In this document: piece by piece, positions 24,451-36,942 of the stretch
How the letters are laid out: each line of letters starts with the position of its first letter
Numbering within the stretch: position 1 is the first letter of the stretch
Assembly: GCA_020744225.1 (NCBI GenBank)
Contig: JAGMWG010000002.1
Coordinates: 1,798,001-1,862,000, forward strand
Source of the DNA: Paraphoma chrysanthemicola
Taxonomy: Eukaryota; Ascomycota; Dothideomycetes; Pleosporales; Phaeosphaeriaceae
Length of the DNA: 64,000 bases
Direction of reading: 5' to 3'
Program-made: the position numbers and the translations under genes
Notes under the pieces: model-generated
Seen by the model: only the letters and a program-made list of their open reading frames with translations
Told to the model about the DNA's origin: nothing
The model's database searches: none

Positions 24451-26549
24451 AATCCGAATATCCAGTTGTCCAAGAAGCTCTCCCTCCTACACACTCATTC
24501 CATCACCACGGAGTCCAGTAATCAAGCAGTCGAACGAGCGAACAGGAATAGCACCAAAAAGGTCAAGAGAATCGGAGCCCCGGAGCAAGGTAGATCCAAA
24601 GGAAGGCGGAGAAGCGTGCGTGTATGAATAAAAAGCCAGAACGGGGCCTGTACGCTCCACTATGTCTCCAGTGGCCTGGTTTCCCACACAGCCGCTGCAA
24701 GCCTTGTTTAGGAGGGGAGGGGCTAGCGAAGGGTATGCACGCCATGCCAATTGGAGCACAACCGTGACAGCCCAAGTGCAGGTGGCGCGCACGACGCAAG
24801 CGTGGTGGACCAGGGTCGTGTCCAACCGTGCCGCCACGCGTAGACGGCCTTCGGGAACCGAAAGTCATCTAACGTGCAACGCGGGGATCATCGTGCTTGG
24901 GTCCCATTCGCTGCGAGTCATGCAGAGCGGCTGACCTGCATTAACCTCCCGGTCGGCTGCACTTGTGCTGGCCAATGGGAATGGGCTGGTCCTGTTGCAG
25001 TGGGGCAGTGATGCCCTTCGGAGTTGGGGCATGTCTGCTGGTCACATACGGTTAAAGAGTGGGTGATAAGAAGTAGAGTATGCACTAATCTTTCGATGCA
25101 TGATTCTGATATTAGGAAAGGATGACTGCGGCTGTAGCGAAAGTTTGACGACAGTATAAGATGCTCCACAACAGCCTGACATGTGTCGAGCGACGCCGGT
25201 GGTGCTGACTTGCTTTTCCGACGATCCTAGCACAACTCAGTGTCGAGTCCAAGGTTGTAAAGTCCTTGCGTTAGGAACCCCAGTCTTGAGAGGTCAGAGC
25301 CCGAAACAGCCACATCGGTCGTCCACGCAGCTTTTGCGCCCTGTGAATGGTAGGGCATATTGCTGTGGCTGTTGATCCTCGTCTACGGCAGGCGAGACAC
25401 CGGCACGTGGCTGCTTTGTTGAGCTTGACTATGGCGAGCGCCGTTGGCATTGTCTTCGTAATGAAGACAAAGACGCTCTCACGATGCCTGTCGTCATCCC
25501 AGCATACACAATTATTCATAGCCTCGGATACCTGCATACCCTCGCTGCGCCGTCGATCGCACTTGAACTCTGTTCAGCATCATATCATAATCGACACTCA
25601 GCCCTGTCCAGTGCAGTCCATCATCCCCGTCCATCACACATGCTATACGGCAAGCTAGCCGACGGAGATTCCCAGGCGAAAGCAACGACGCTTTGGTATG
25701 GTTCACAAGCATGATCGACTCGGCGAGCGCACGTTTCTTTGCTTTTCTCAGCGCTGCGCAGGGAAGATCCGTTGAACCACACTGCTCGGGCCTCGGGGCC
25801 ACCCACTTTCCACGTTGCACCTTGTGCGCTTCGGCACGCTAGCTTCGCTGACGGGGCATGACTCGACCAACCGGCGCGCCTTCCAGAATCCAGAGCTCAG
25901 GTGTCGGTCCAGATCCTGGTCGATTTCGCGACGACGGATCCGCAGAGCGGCTTGGCGTGCGTTTCGTTCATTTGCAACGAAAAGAAAGCGTCTTTGATTA
26001 ACCAGCCGCGGTTTGTTCATTAAGGTGTCATATCCAACAAGGTTTGCGAAACAATGTGCAACGATGTCTCTTTTTCCCCGAATGTCTGGCATTTGCCGAT
26101 GATTTCCCTCAACCGTCGACGTCGAGTCAGTCCTGCACCCATGGCTGTTGCACGTGCACACTGGGAGATTACTGCGAAGGGGGCGAACAAGGAAACTGAG
26201 AAATGTCCGACGCACTGCCGGCGCTCGCACATGGAAAGGAGATGACCCCGTGTACTGGTCGCACGGGAGGCTGTAGCCGAAGGATGTTTCCTACCCTACT
26301 AGTTATCGTGGCGTTGATGTCATGACATGAACGTCGTTCTACTCCGTCTTCTCGCCCGGTGTCAATCTCCTCTAGTGCAGCAGGTTGAGTGCAACACAAA
26401 CGGACCCAAGTGCATTCAGAGCTAAGTCAGACAGTACGTACGGTGCGGAGGGTGGGAGATCTTCATAATTCTATAAATTGCGAGCTAGGACCCTAGTAGT
26501 GTGTGAAGGTCGTCATGGGTGTCTCATCAAACATTCTAGGGTACAGTAT
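24451..26549. other. Gene-poor intergenic region, 2.1 kb
   Basis: No supported gene lies between the rhodopsin-fold gene start and the aminopeptidase 3' end. Frames on both strands are short. I saw no terminal repeats or transposase remnants. Confidence 0.5.
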
Positions 26550-27777
26550 CTACAATGAAGCAAAGGCGAGCTCGTACGCTGCGCCGACCGTCATCTTTGC
26601 ATGCTCGAGCATGTGAGTGAAGCTGACAGTGCTGATGGTATCTTGTGCCGTGTGAATGAAGCCAGAGGTATTCTCCATCGCAGACTCAATGACGAACGCA
26701 GAGGGGTAACCAGCCTTGGACGCGCTGGCGTGATCAGAGCAGGCGTATCCACACTTGGTCTCGACGTAAGGGATTGCGCAGTACTAGGACGGTCAGCTTC
26801 GATGTCAATTGAGTGATTGCAAGTGCACTTACAGCAGTGATAACCTTCTTGATGAAGTTTGTGAGTCCGGTATCAACGAAGTCGGTGATAACGCCAACTG
26901 ACTCTCGAGTGTTGGGCTTCACGTAACCAGTCATGTCCTGCTGGAACATAGCCTTGACAACCTTGCCGCTGCTCTTGTAGTTGGTGAAGATTGCCTGACT
27001 GCCCAAGAGACCGCCCTCCTCAGCAGCATACCAGTGGAACTCGATGGTGTTGGCAGCCTGGCCAGCTGCGATGCGGGAGTCGGTTAGGAGGACACGCATC
27101 GCCTCAAGGATAGTCACAGTGCCGCTGCCGTCGTCGTCGGCACCAGGCGCGCGTCCACTCGTAGGGCTCTGACCATTTACGCTGTCCTGATGCGCACCCA
27201 CGGCAATGATGTTTGCACTCTTTCCCGGAATCGTGGCAATGACACTGTTCTGTGTCCACGAAGGATGGCTGAACGCACGCACTGTCACACCAGACACTCC
27301 CGATGCCGTAGCAATGGCCTGGACTTGCTGCAGAAGCCACTCTGAGGACTGCTTGCCCGTCGTGCTCTTGTAGTAGCGGTTGTTGAAGGCGACAAAAGTC
27401 GTGAGCTTGCTCTGCATGTTCGACGTGCTGAGCTTAGACAGCAGCGGAGTGATGCTTGTCTTTTGTGCCACCGCAGCGGGGAAGGTGACTGCTTGTCTGG
27501 CTGTGAGAGCCTTAGAGGATTCGTGGAGCTCGGCGTAGTCTGTGATGTCCATGAAGTGGACGCCAGCCTGCGATGTTCAGCATTCGAATCATCTCATTCA
27601 TGCCTAGTGACTTACATTGTACAGCTCCCATTTCTCTGCTTCGGTGACCTGCTTCGTCTCCCCAGGAGCAAGTTCGAGCGTGAAGAGTTGTTCAGGCGCA
27701 GCTTCTCTCTTGGGAATGGAGAGCGCAAGTGCCGCCGAAGCGGACAGGGCAAGAGCGAGGCTGGACTGGAACTTCAT
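26550..27777 (-). CDS. Secreted leucine aminopeptidase, peptidase family M28E
   Basis: Three exons (27777-27616, 27567-26833, 26783-26550) give 376 aa. A signal peptide (MKFQSSLALALSASAALA) and a propeptide precede the mature enzyme. The dinuclear zinc ligands are readable: H180 and D182 in GAHQDSVNG, D198 in PGADDDGSG, the catalytic E237 and ligand E238 in AAEEGG, D265 in QDMTG and H343 in GFIHTAQD. A Cys pair (C301 and C310 or C314) suits the loop disulfide known in Aeromonas-type aminopeptidases. The closest named group is the fungal extracellular leucine aminopeptidase 1 (LAP1) family, which trims N-terminal residues from peptides outside the cell. All active-site residues are intact and both introns (48 and 49 nt) are in phase. 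Confidence 0.93.
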
Positions 27778-28585
27778 GTTGCCGATGTGATCTTCGAAAG
27801 CGATACCACATGTCCATCACGACTCTACAAGCTCTTATATACTGCCCATCCTCGTCGACAACCTACATGATCCGATACATGCTCCATAATTCGCATCCGA
27901 TTCATTGTTCGATGCAGGAACAATCCATCTGATTCGCCGTGTAGAGAGGTATATGCCACTTGTAACCAGGCGCTTCCTGCATTCGACAGGCGACAAGACA
28001 AGTGTAATAAGGCGAGACTTGGCTCTTGCCAATAGGAGCTTGGTTGTTGGTGCGGGTGATCTGCCATGAAACCCCATGTCGCGGAGGCTTTACCCGAGTC
28101 GGCGGTCGACATGGCCAGCTGCCTATTTGGGACCGAATAACGACTTTGTTCTCGCTGACTGCGCGTTGATGAGGCTGGAGATTTGAAGATAATGCAATAA
28201 ATGTGGCACGACTGCGGAGAGTGTACACTTGTCCAGGCAGGTGACAAGGCAAAGCGCAAGCGACGATGTGGAGTGAATATGGAGGAGTTTGATTTGCAGC
28301 GAAAGGATGGAGAAGTGTTGTGGGTGCTCGGAAGACGATGCTGAGGATACAAGAAGTATCGAAGAAAGAAATATGTTAGAAACGACGGGAAATTGTGGTG
28401 ACAACGTCTTTCGTCCACCACGGTGCAATTAGCCTCGCCCGTCAACAAAAACAAACTGCTTCAAGGCGACTCATCTGTATGAATGCAATAAATGTTTAAC
28501 GCCTCGCGAAATGCACATCCGATATTCTTGTGCCCAACGCCTCGCTAAAACAACATAGCAAACCGTCGAATGAACCTCCACAAGC
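27778..28585. other. Intergenic region (aminopeptidase promoter)
   Basis: Upstream of the M28 gene and downstream of the MCU gene. A 209-codon minus frame (27825-28454) was considered and rejected for lack of any domain or codon consistency. No other feature was seen. Confidence 0.55.
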
Positions 28586-30248
28586 TCAATCCGACTTTTC
28601 CTTCCCCTCGTCGTCCTTGTCTCCGCTCTTCTCACCCTTCTTCTGCTTCTTACGCTCCTTTCTCAGGGCATCGCTAACCTTCTGACTATCCTCGTCTTGC
28701 AGCTCATCCCACTCAACGTCGTACTCGTTGGCCACGGCCTTGATCTCCTTTCGCAATGTGTTGCCGTCATCAATCAAGACCTCCCACTTACGGAGGTCGA
28801 AATTCTTGGACTGGTAAAGCTTCTGCTGGCGTCTCGAGATGGTGAAGTTCATGGCGGAGCGGTAGGACACTTCGCGATTGTGATAGAGGAACCACATGTA
28901 ACCACCGATCAAGGTGGAGAGACCGACCAGGTACTATCGACCGTTAGTATGTTACTTCTTGTTACTCGTACCAGGTCTTACAGTCACAGGCTCCATGACA
29001 TCCCAGCCAAGCTCGGTTTGAAAAGTCAAGTAGTAGACAACACCCCACCAGCCGACGACTCCCATGAAGCCAGCTCCGGCAACGCGCTGGGCAGCCTTGT
29101 GTGCCAACTGATCGCACTCCTTCTTGATATCAGCCATCTCTGCAATCTTCTTGGACGTCTTCCGTAGGCGCATCCGCAGGTAGTACGTCCTGTCGTTGAA
29201 GCTGGGCACGCCGACTCGAATCTCTTCGGGAGCGCCTTCGATCTCGATGGCAAATTCTTGACCTCTCGCAGCATCCCGGATGAAATCTCCCAGCTCCGTC
29301 GAGCTGGACCATCGTACAAATTTGCGCTCCGCCGTCTTATCGCTCGGCGCGTCTTGGCCAAGACCCGAATATGATTCAACGCCGCCCTTCCCAACACCCT
29401 TGCGTAGTGCTGATGCCTCTTCAGGGGATTTGTTGTTCTTTGCGCCGCCACTCAGCTTCCCTGTCTTCTCTGTCTTGCCATCGACTCTAATCTCGTCCAC
29501 CTTCTCAAAGTCCTCCTCGCCCTCTTTCTCCTCCATCACTTCGCTGTCATTACTGACGGTAGTTTCTGCCTTCTCAGATGGTTGCTCGTCACTTTGCATA
29601 GAGTCTTCGGCGCGGAAATATACGTTGGGCACTCGCTCCTTGCCATTCTTGTCTGTTATGAAGGGCAGCTCGGCTTGGATCAGTCGCTCCAGGTATGAGA
29701 TGGGCTGCTGCGGGTGTACGAGGAGTGCCAAGGGCTCTATGTCCTTTCGGTCCGTGTTCGTGTCCTTTGTCGTGAGCGGAAGAATGATCTTCAGCATGCG
29801 TGATGGGGTTGTAAGTAGTTTTCCTGTACAATAATGAGCAGGAGATAGCCAGCGTGTGAATGCAAGCAGTACCTTTTGTCATTGCGCCTGCACTCCTCTG
29901 GCGAGCCACCGGTGGCACATCGCTGCCTTCTCTGTGCCATGGTGTTCGGATTTGTTTTCCCTTGTCTTCTTGTAGCTTCTTCGCGAAGTGATCTTTCTCT
30001 TCTTGTGTGATATCGTCATTGAGCTCCGCGGCAGGTCTGGCATTGGAGTTCTCGTATTGGTCCCCTCGTGGTGCGGCAGCCCTCAATCGCGCTCCTATGG
30101 CAAAAGTGCGAAGTTGTAACGGCGTGGACCATGATAAATCGTGCGGTCTAATTCCAGGGACTCGTCTTGGAACTTGGGTGGTATAGAGGGTTCGTGAACA
30201 CGTCGAGGCGCATGCAAGCGAAGCTAGGCCGGCTATGCGGTACTTCAT
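28586..30248 (-). CDS. Mitochondrial calcium uniporter pore subunit (MCU)
   Basis: Three exons (30248-29873, 29823-28982, 28933-28586) give 521 aa. The N-terminus is basic and hydrophobic with few acids, like a mitochondrial presequence. A matrix domain follows, with an acidic low-complexity insert around residues 180-250. A coiled coil (LRKTSKKIAEMADIKKECDQ) leads to two TM helices (around GFMGVVGWWGVVYYL and YLVGLSTLIGGYMWFLY). The loop between them carries WDVMEP, the pore signature that is WDIMEP in animals and holds the Asp and Glu of the selectivity filter. The second intron lies exactly after this motif (EPVT|YLVG). The tail is charged (K/E/D-rich). Fungal MCUs form an inner-membrane Ca2+ channel. 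The frame, motif and length are all convincing. Confidence 0.94.
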
Positions 30249-30648
30249 AGTCAGGACACGATCAGTAAGATGTCCTAGAAGACGGGTAAGTCGGATCGTA
30301 CTGCAGAGAGCAGAGGAACCTCCGCCGCGACCTCTGACAAGCTACCATGGCTGGGGAATTGCACGCGACAAGCAGGGTTGCCAGAGGGCGCTACGTCATC
30401 GTGACACGCTTCGCTAGCGCCTCGGCCACGCGACCAGCTAAACAACGCGACACATTAGGTAGACATTGGCGTATTATCACCGAGTACGTTTCCGAAGCCA
30501 ACAGATCACATCTTATGATAATGCTGGCATTGAGCAATAAATGCTCCGGTATTTACAGCCGTCAATATTTACAACGAAGACCACCAGAACCTTTCTCACT
30601 TCCACTTCGCAATTGAGATCAACACCAACGTTGCACAACTCAAGTAGC
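30249..30648. other. Intergenic region (MCU promoter / pectate lyase 3' end)
   Basis: A short spacer upstream of MCU. Nothing beyond the flanking UTRs is recognisable. Confidence 0.55.
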
Positions 30649-31581
30649 CTAGCATCCGCTCGTCTTCACGCCGCTGGTCGCACAGGTCTTGCCATCCGGA
30701 GCAGAAGCAGTCTTAGTCGGCTCACCGCTCGTGACACCCTTGAACAGATCGCAAATATTCGAAACGCTCAGCAGGCAGGCATTCTTAATGGTAGTAGTGT
30801 CTATTTCGGGTCAGCATTTGTCCGCAGCAGTGTGGCAGTAATTGCTTACCTCCAAGGTTACCGTTGACACCTGCAACAAGCTTTCCGGTCTTGATCTTAA
30901 TGCCGTCGAAGGTGCTCTTGCGCGCGTACTGCGTGCCGCAGTTGCCGCAGCTGCGGTATAGCTTGCCGATGTTCTCGGCGTAGAAGTTCTTCACAGCGAC
31001 AGTTCCGGCTCCGTTGTGCTGGAGGACCTTGTCATCAGCGCCCTTGGCACCTGTGTGGATGTTAGACTCGGCTGGTATGCATTGTGCTCATGGTTCTCGA
31101 CTTACCACCACCATTGACATAAGATGTTCCGGACTTCTGCTTGAATGTGGCGGCGTCCTCGCACACATCAACCCACCAGATGTTGTTCAGTGTGCAAGTG
31201 CCAAGGCAGTGGACACCCTCGCCGTTGTTGGGACCAATGATGGCATTGGAGAGAACAGCGCCTTCCCCGAGCACGAACACGGCATCCGCATCGCCACCCT
31301 CTGCCTGCTCATTGCAGGTGTTGTCTGATACTGCTGTTAGACTTGCATAGCAGACCGGCTTCGGTGATGTGCTTACCACTACGATCCCACTGCTTCAAAC
31401 CACCATCAAAAGTAGCACCCGCGGCGATTGTCTTTGCTGCTGCAATGTTGGTAGTTCCTGAAGGCTTGGGGAAGGTGGTTTGTAGAGCTGTGTTGGTGAC
31501 AGCACGGGGCTGGTGAGGGTGCTTGACCTCTGCTGAGGCAAAGCTGGCCAAAACGGCAACGAGAAGAGCTGAGCTGTGCAT
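30649..31581 (-). CDS. Pectate lyase, polysaccharide lyase family 3
   Basis: Four exons (31581-31377, 31324-31106, 31050-30850, 30800-30649) encode 258 aa. All three introns (49-55 nt) interrupt a Gly or Asp codon in phase 1. The N-terminus is a signal peptide ending near FASAEV. Family PL3 text is clear: QWDRSDNTCNEQAEGGDADAVF, IIGPNNGEGVHC, NIWWVDVCEDAATF and IGKLYRSCGNC. The conserved cysteines are present. The enzyme cleaves de-esterified pectin by beta-elimination with Ca2+, outside the cell, which points to growth on plant material or pathogenicity. Length is typical of fungal PL3 enzymes (about 240-260 aa). No other pectin genes adjoin it. Confidence 0.94.
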
Positions 31582-34500
31582 GTTGGAGAGGATTTGATTG
31601 AGTCTAGTCGAAAGGGAGGAAGTCGAGGCTGTGGAGCTGGGCTGATGCTGGGTCTGGCCTTCCAGGTATCGAGTCGCTACTTATACGTCGCGTGAGGGTG
31701 CTTCCACTGGTGCTCCACTGTCTCTGAGCTGTATAGTTCGGAATTTCTAGACACATCTTGCAGTATTTCTCCGCGTCCGCGTAACCATCGCTGCATTGGT
31801 GTCGCCTAGAGCAGGCAGTGGAGGTAATCTTGGCATCAATTGCTTGTAGGGCCAAGCCTGCTAACGCATTCTCATCCTGATGAAACCGCCCTACAATCTA
31901 CAACCACTTAAGCTTTTCCGGGGATGGTTCCTGAAGAGCGTGCGGATGGTCGGAAAATTTGTTGGGTGCCACACAGAACTATTTCTGTGGAATGCGATTG
32001 GAGGAACATTGGGCCAAGTGTTTTGGGGCGGGACACAACGAGTGCACTGCATACAGTGAGCAACCCCATGGGGTAGCACGTGGCCACGCGAAGATTGTGG
32101 GTTAGTGAATCTGAGTGGCTGCTCACTTGAAGTCGGGGAATCTGACGGGATGGAATGTGCTGCGTTTCTGTCCCTGACTTGTAAGAAGGCACCCACACGC
32201 TGTGATTGTGATTGGCCGCAAGGCTGTACGGGGAAAGATTAGGAAAAGTCCTCCTCGCGCGAGGACTGCTTGTCTTTCGCTTTAGACTTAGTGAATGGGA
32301 CGACAAACCTGTTCGTCCTTGGACATCGGCGAGCAATCAACCGCGATATCCGCTTTGGGACTGTATGCAGGTGGGTGGAATCCGGGGTAAAGACTTGTTT
32401 CGCCATGTGAGGGCGTACTGGCCAGGTACGGGGCTTGGCTCCAGCCCCCATTGCTGGAAAATACCGGGCGGATCGTGAGATCGAGATAGCGGCTTTTGAT
32501 TCGACATTGGGCTTCGGCAACTGTTAGGCAGTGTGCTTGGAGCAACCTTGGTGCGATCACTGCGTGGCCGACATGGAAGATCCCTCTTCTTCAATTGCTG
32601 GAACATCATGACGGACTCTTGTGCAAGCTCTTGCTAAAGCTTGGTTTCTCATGGTCTACGGCTGCAATTGTTTCCGGCAATGCTAACCACCGGTTGCTGG
32701 GCTAGGGAAATCTTGGCAATGTCTTGGCAAGAGCATCGACACATGTCCGCGGGCTTTGCTTGATCTTCATGGATGTCAAAATGGTGTCATTCGACTTCCT
32801 TCTATTCATCCAATGAAGCGTCCAGTTCGGGTCTACATGACCCGAGGCCAGCATTGTGTCGTATTCAACGTGCGACTTCCATCGCTTGTGCTCACAATGC
32901 ATCGCGCATGCTCTGCTGACTTCGATATTAAATGACATGAACAGGCATGAACAAACGAAACAGAAGGAGGATCGTAGCTACGACAGTCGTTCGAGTTGTA
33001 CCTTCTTCTTAACCAGGGCGCGCGCATCTGGCGCAGCACTGAGGTGAAGGGCCTGTTGCACCGCACAGCGCGGGTCTGGCATTGAATGTGACTCTTAGCG
33101 GCATATCCGAGCCAGCAAGGCGGGCGCGACAATTTAATCTTTGCTTGATAATATTCACCTTCGCAGGAGGAATTTGTCGAGATGTCCTACGCTGATGTGG
33201 TGGATTTTTCCTTGATGCATTGCAATTCCACAGTAGCATCTGTGGTAGGGCAAGCATACATCATATGATGCAAGCGGCCGTCAACCTTGTTTTAACAGAC
33301 TGATTCGAGCAACGAAGAGGAGTGCGAATAGAGCAGTCACAACGCCGAGGTCGGAGAAGCTCGATCTTGCGTATCGAAGGCATCATTATGAAGCCTTGTT
33401 TGGCGTATGGCGACTGGACCCACATGTCTCATACTGCTTATTCCAGCTACGCAACGAGCCGTAGCCCAGCAAGCGGAGGGAACGTGCATTTTGATGACTT
33501 CGCAAATTGGAGCATGTGCTTGCTGCCTGCATATTCATGCGAGTCGACGTGGATGAATGTAACCATGGCACAGTGCACCTGAAAACAACAGTTCTGATGC
33601 TTTCGATGACAGATGCTCTTATATACTACCAAACATTGGACATTTATGGCTGCCCAGACGATATGTGCTGCGCTAACACTTTGACGTATATTGCTGCAGC
33701 AGGGGGCTCAGGCGAGTGCAGACACGAAGGATTTAGTGGTCCATCAACTGGAATATTGTGGTTGTTTCTGGCGGTGTGATGGCACCTTGGACGGAGCTCG
33801 CAAGACGCCTGCTTCCTTCCGGCATCCCGTTTGATTGCTGCGGAATTCGACATGTGCTTTTGACGGTGGGTTGTGTTGGGGAGATGATGTCTATTCTTGG
33901 TCTCCAGGTGGCCAATGGTGCACAGCAGGGCGTTTGTAAACCGTCGCAATGGCCATGAGTGGCTTCATCGTGTGTGACCTTCCAAGGCAAATCATGACAG
34001 GCCGTAAAAGAATGTTGTGTTGTGCAACGAAGGTGTGGAGGAGAGATCTCGCCTCGGTAACTGCATGCAGCAAGTCGCACCACACGATCGGATCGGGACG
34101 CTAGTCCAAGCTGACGAATCCTAGTCCATGGAATAATCAAATCCCCACAAGCCGAAAGACTCCGCTCGCGTGTCTGGCCAAGGTCCACAAGCGCTGCTAC
34201 AGATAGGTACACGAGATGGCATTTTGCATGGCTTCTACTGTCGGGCTGACTACAAGAAAGAATGACAGGGGCGCTGCCTCACGGTGCCACCGACCGTTTG
34301 CGTGAGGGGTCTCACATTGGTATCCACAGTTTCCGATGTTAGCCCGTCCCAGCATCTCTTTTTGGGTCACTCCTCCGTTTCTCTGGTGGAGCTTGACCAA
34401 ATCACATTTGCAATCAGCGCTCCTGTGCGGGTGCGCATTGGCGAGCAGGAGCCACGATAACATCCATCGTGCGAGATAGAAGAGGCGACTCCCTGAGGAG

Positions 34501-35050
34501 AAGTTGGCCGCACCGGCAGGCTCCGCCTCCAGCAACTTTTGGGACGCCTGTGTGGCTGTCCGCTTTCGAAGACCCAAGAAAAAAGCAAGCGGGGTCGCCC
34601 AGATGGAAAGACGGTTGTCGCAGCAGACGAGCATGCAAGCGACCGCGCTGCAGATCCGCTGTGAGTGTGTTGCCTTCAGCGGCGGACGCGCGCGTTGCCG
34701 ATATAGACTCGCGTAGGCCCCCGACTATTCCGTGCTGAGCAAGGTGTGAACGGCGATCTGTGATTGGATTGGGCAATGGCAAACGGCGAGACCAGCCCTG
34801 TCGCTGTTCGCCGCACCCTTATCAGCAGGGCTTTTTGGTGCGGGATGCTAAGATGCAGCGCGAGATACGTTCCTTCAGATCCCAGACCCTGTGATGTGCA
34901 TCCGCAAAGGTTAAAAGTCGCCGGCTCGCCTTCACGTTGTTACTCGGCGCCGACTCAACCTTCTGCTGCGCAACGGGCCTTGAAAACAGTCCTCCCTCCC
35001 GCGGCCATCTCTCTGCCCTACCTCCAAGAGACAGCAAATTCTTCAAAACC
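31582..35050. other. Gene-poor region, 3.5 kb, ending in the azgA promoter
   Basis: This is the longest stretch without a gene in the window. Frames up to 159 codons occur on the minus strand (for example 33733-34212 and 34197-34634), but they overlap each other, lack motifs and show no splice logic. No transposon ends, tRNA or tandem repeat was recognised. The last few hundred bases carry promoter motifs for the purine permease. Confidence 0.5.
34763..34953 (+). promoter_or_regulatory. azgA promoter motifs (CCAAT, GATA, TCGG palindrome)
   Basis: Two adjacent inverted CCAAT boxes (ATTGG at 34763-34767 and 34768-34772) are followed by CTTATCA at 34818-34824. On the other strand this reads TGATAAG, a match to the HGATAR site of AreA-type nitrogen regulators. 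A perfect palindrome TCGGCGCCGA spans 34944-34953, about 100 nt before the permease ATG. TCGG/CCGA half-sites are what PPR1 and UaY bind, but their known spacing is six bases, here two. Site function is inferred only from sequence matches. Confidence 0.4.
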
Positions 35051-36942
35051 ATGTCCGGGTGGGTTCACAACGCCAACAGGGCGGTCGCCCGCACCGTCGT
35101 GGGCAAGTACTTCCGCCTTGAGGGCTCTGGTCACGTATGTACTATCCATTGCATGTGGAAATGCAGTCTAATTGTGTCTTCAGCCGAAAGAACGCAAGGG
35201 AAGCTACTTCTTCACCGAGTTTCGCGCTGGACTGGCCACCTTCTTCGCCATGGCCTACATCATCTCCGTCAACTGTATGCATATTCGCAACATTCTTGAA
35301 GACCAATCTGACATGTCAAAGCGGCCATTGTGTCTGACTCTGGCGGTACCTGCGTCTGCCCGGCTTCGAGTTCCGACAACTGTCTTACAGATAGCCCGAT
35401 CGAGTACCTCCAATGCGTTGAGGAGGTCAAGCGCGATCTTGTCACTGCCACCGCTGCCATCTCTGCTCTAACCTCGTTCTGCATGGGTCTCTTTGCCAAC
35501 ATGCCAATTGCGCTAGCTCCTGGTATGGGTCTGAACGCTTACTTCGCCTACACCGTCGTCGGCTTCCACGGCAATGGTATGGTCCCTTATGAGGTCGCAC
35601 TTACTGCTGTCTTCGTGGAAGGATTCGTCTTCGTTGGTCTTACTATCCTCGGTATCCGTCAATGGCTCGCCCGGGCTATTCCAGCCAGTATCAAGCTTGC
35701 GACCGGAGTCGGAATTGGACTCTACCTTACCATTATTGGTCTCACGTATTCCGCCGGAATCGGTCTCATCACGGGTACAAAAGCAACTCCTGTCGAACTT
35801 GCGGGATGCGTCGAAAGCCTAATTGATCCTCTAACTAACGCCTGCCCTGGCTCGGTCAAGATGAGGAATCCAACCATGTGGATCGGCATCTTCTGCGGAG
35901 GTTTCCTAACGGTCCTGCTGATGATGTACCGTGTCAAGGGTGCCATCATTTTCGGCATTCTTCTCGTGTCGATCATCTCATGGCCCCGACCGACTGATGT
36001 CACCTACTTTCCCCACACCGTGCTCGGCGACGGCAGGTTCGAATTCTTCAAGAAGGTTGTCACCTTCCATCCCATCGGCCGTATTCTGGCAGTGCAACAG
36101 TGGGACATCTCTGGCCACGCTGGACAGTGGGGATTGGCATTCATCACTTTCCTCTATGTCGACATCCTTGACTGTAAGAACCTCGCATCGTCGTATTTTG
36201 ATATCGACTGACATGACCAGGCACTGGTACTCTGTACTCCATGGCTCGCTTCTGTGGCGCTATCGATGAGCGGACGCAGGATTTTGAGAACTCTTCCATC
36301 GCCTACACTGTTGATGCCATGGGCATCTCTATCGGGTCTCTCATGGGCGCGCCGCCGGTCACTGCATATATCGAATCTGGTGCCGGTATTTCAGAAGGTG
36401 GAAAGACTGGTCTTACTGCCATGTTCACTGGACTCGCCTTCTTCGTCTCGGTCTTCTTTGCGCCAATCTTCGCTTCAATTCCACCATGGGCAACTGGATG
36501 TACGCTGGTCATTGTCGGCTCACTGATGGCGCAGTCCGCCAAGGACATCAACTGGCGCTACATGGGCGATGCCATTCCCGCCTTCCTCACGATTGCGATC
36601 ATGCCCTTCACCTACTCCATCGCCTACGGCCTGATTGCTGGTATCTGCTCTTACATTACCATCAACACAATCGTGTGGATTATCGAGAAGGCTTCCGGCG
36701 GCCGCATCGTCCCTCCGAACAAGGAAGAGAAGGAGCACTGGACCTACAAGATCCCTGGTGGCTTCCTTCCACCATGGGTCCAGCGGATCATGAGCGGAAA
36801 GAAGGACTTCTGGAAGGCTCACGAGGAGTCTGAGGGTGTCCACGCCCCGCAGACAGAGGCCAAGGACGACGGATCTGCGCACAGTGGCCATCCCGAGAAG
36901 GAGTTTGTGACTGCTGACAAGCCGAGTCATCATATTGCTTAG
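35051..36942 (+). CDS. azgA: AzgA-type purine permease (adenine/guanine/hypoxanthine:H+ symporter)
   Basis: Four exons (35051-35134, 35184-35274, 35322-36173, 36221-36942) give 582 aa, close to Aspergillus AzgA (580). Introns are 47-49 nt. Many TM segments are visible. The family signatures are intact: AGLATFFAMAYIISVN (TM1), PIALAPGMGLNAYFAYTVVG (TM3), LYVDILDCTGTLYSMARF (TM8) and SLMGAPPVTAYIESGAGI (TM10). The tail is hydrophilic with many charged residues. The protein imports adenine, guanine and hypoxanthine across the plasma membrane. In Aspergillus the gene is activated by UaY and the nitrogen regulator AreA. A UaY/PPR1-like regulator sits at the start of this window, and a GATA site lies upstream, which fits but does not prove the same control. 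Confidence 0.95.

Noticed and set aside
27825..28454. 209-codon minus-strand frame upstream of the aminopeptidase gene
   Set aside because: No domain, and an amino-acid mix typical of random frame. It overlaps the likely promoter of the M28 gene.
33733..34782. Overlapping minus-strand frames of 120-160 codons in the 3.5-kb gene-poor region
   Set aside because: Three frames overlap each other with no motif. They look like chance frames in GC-rich sequence.
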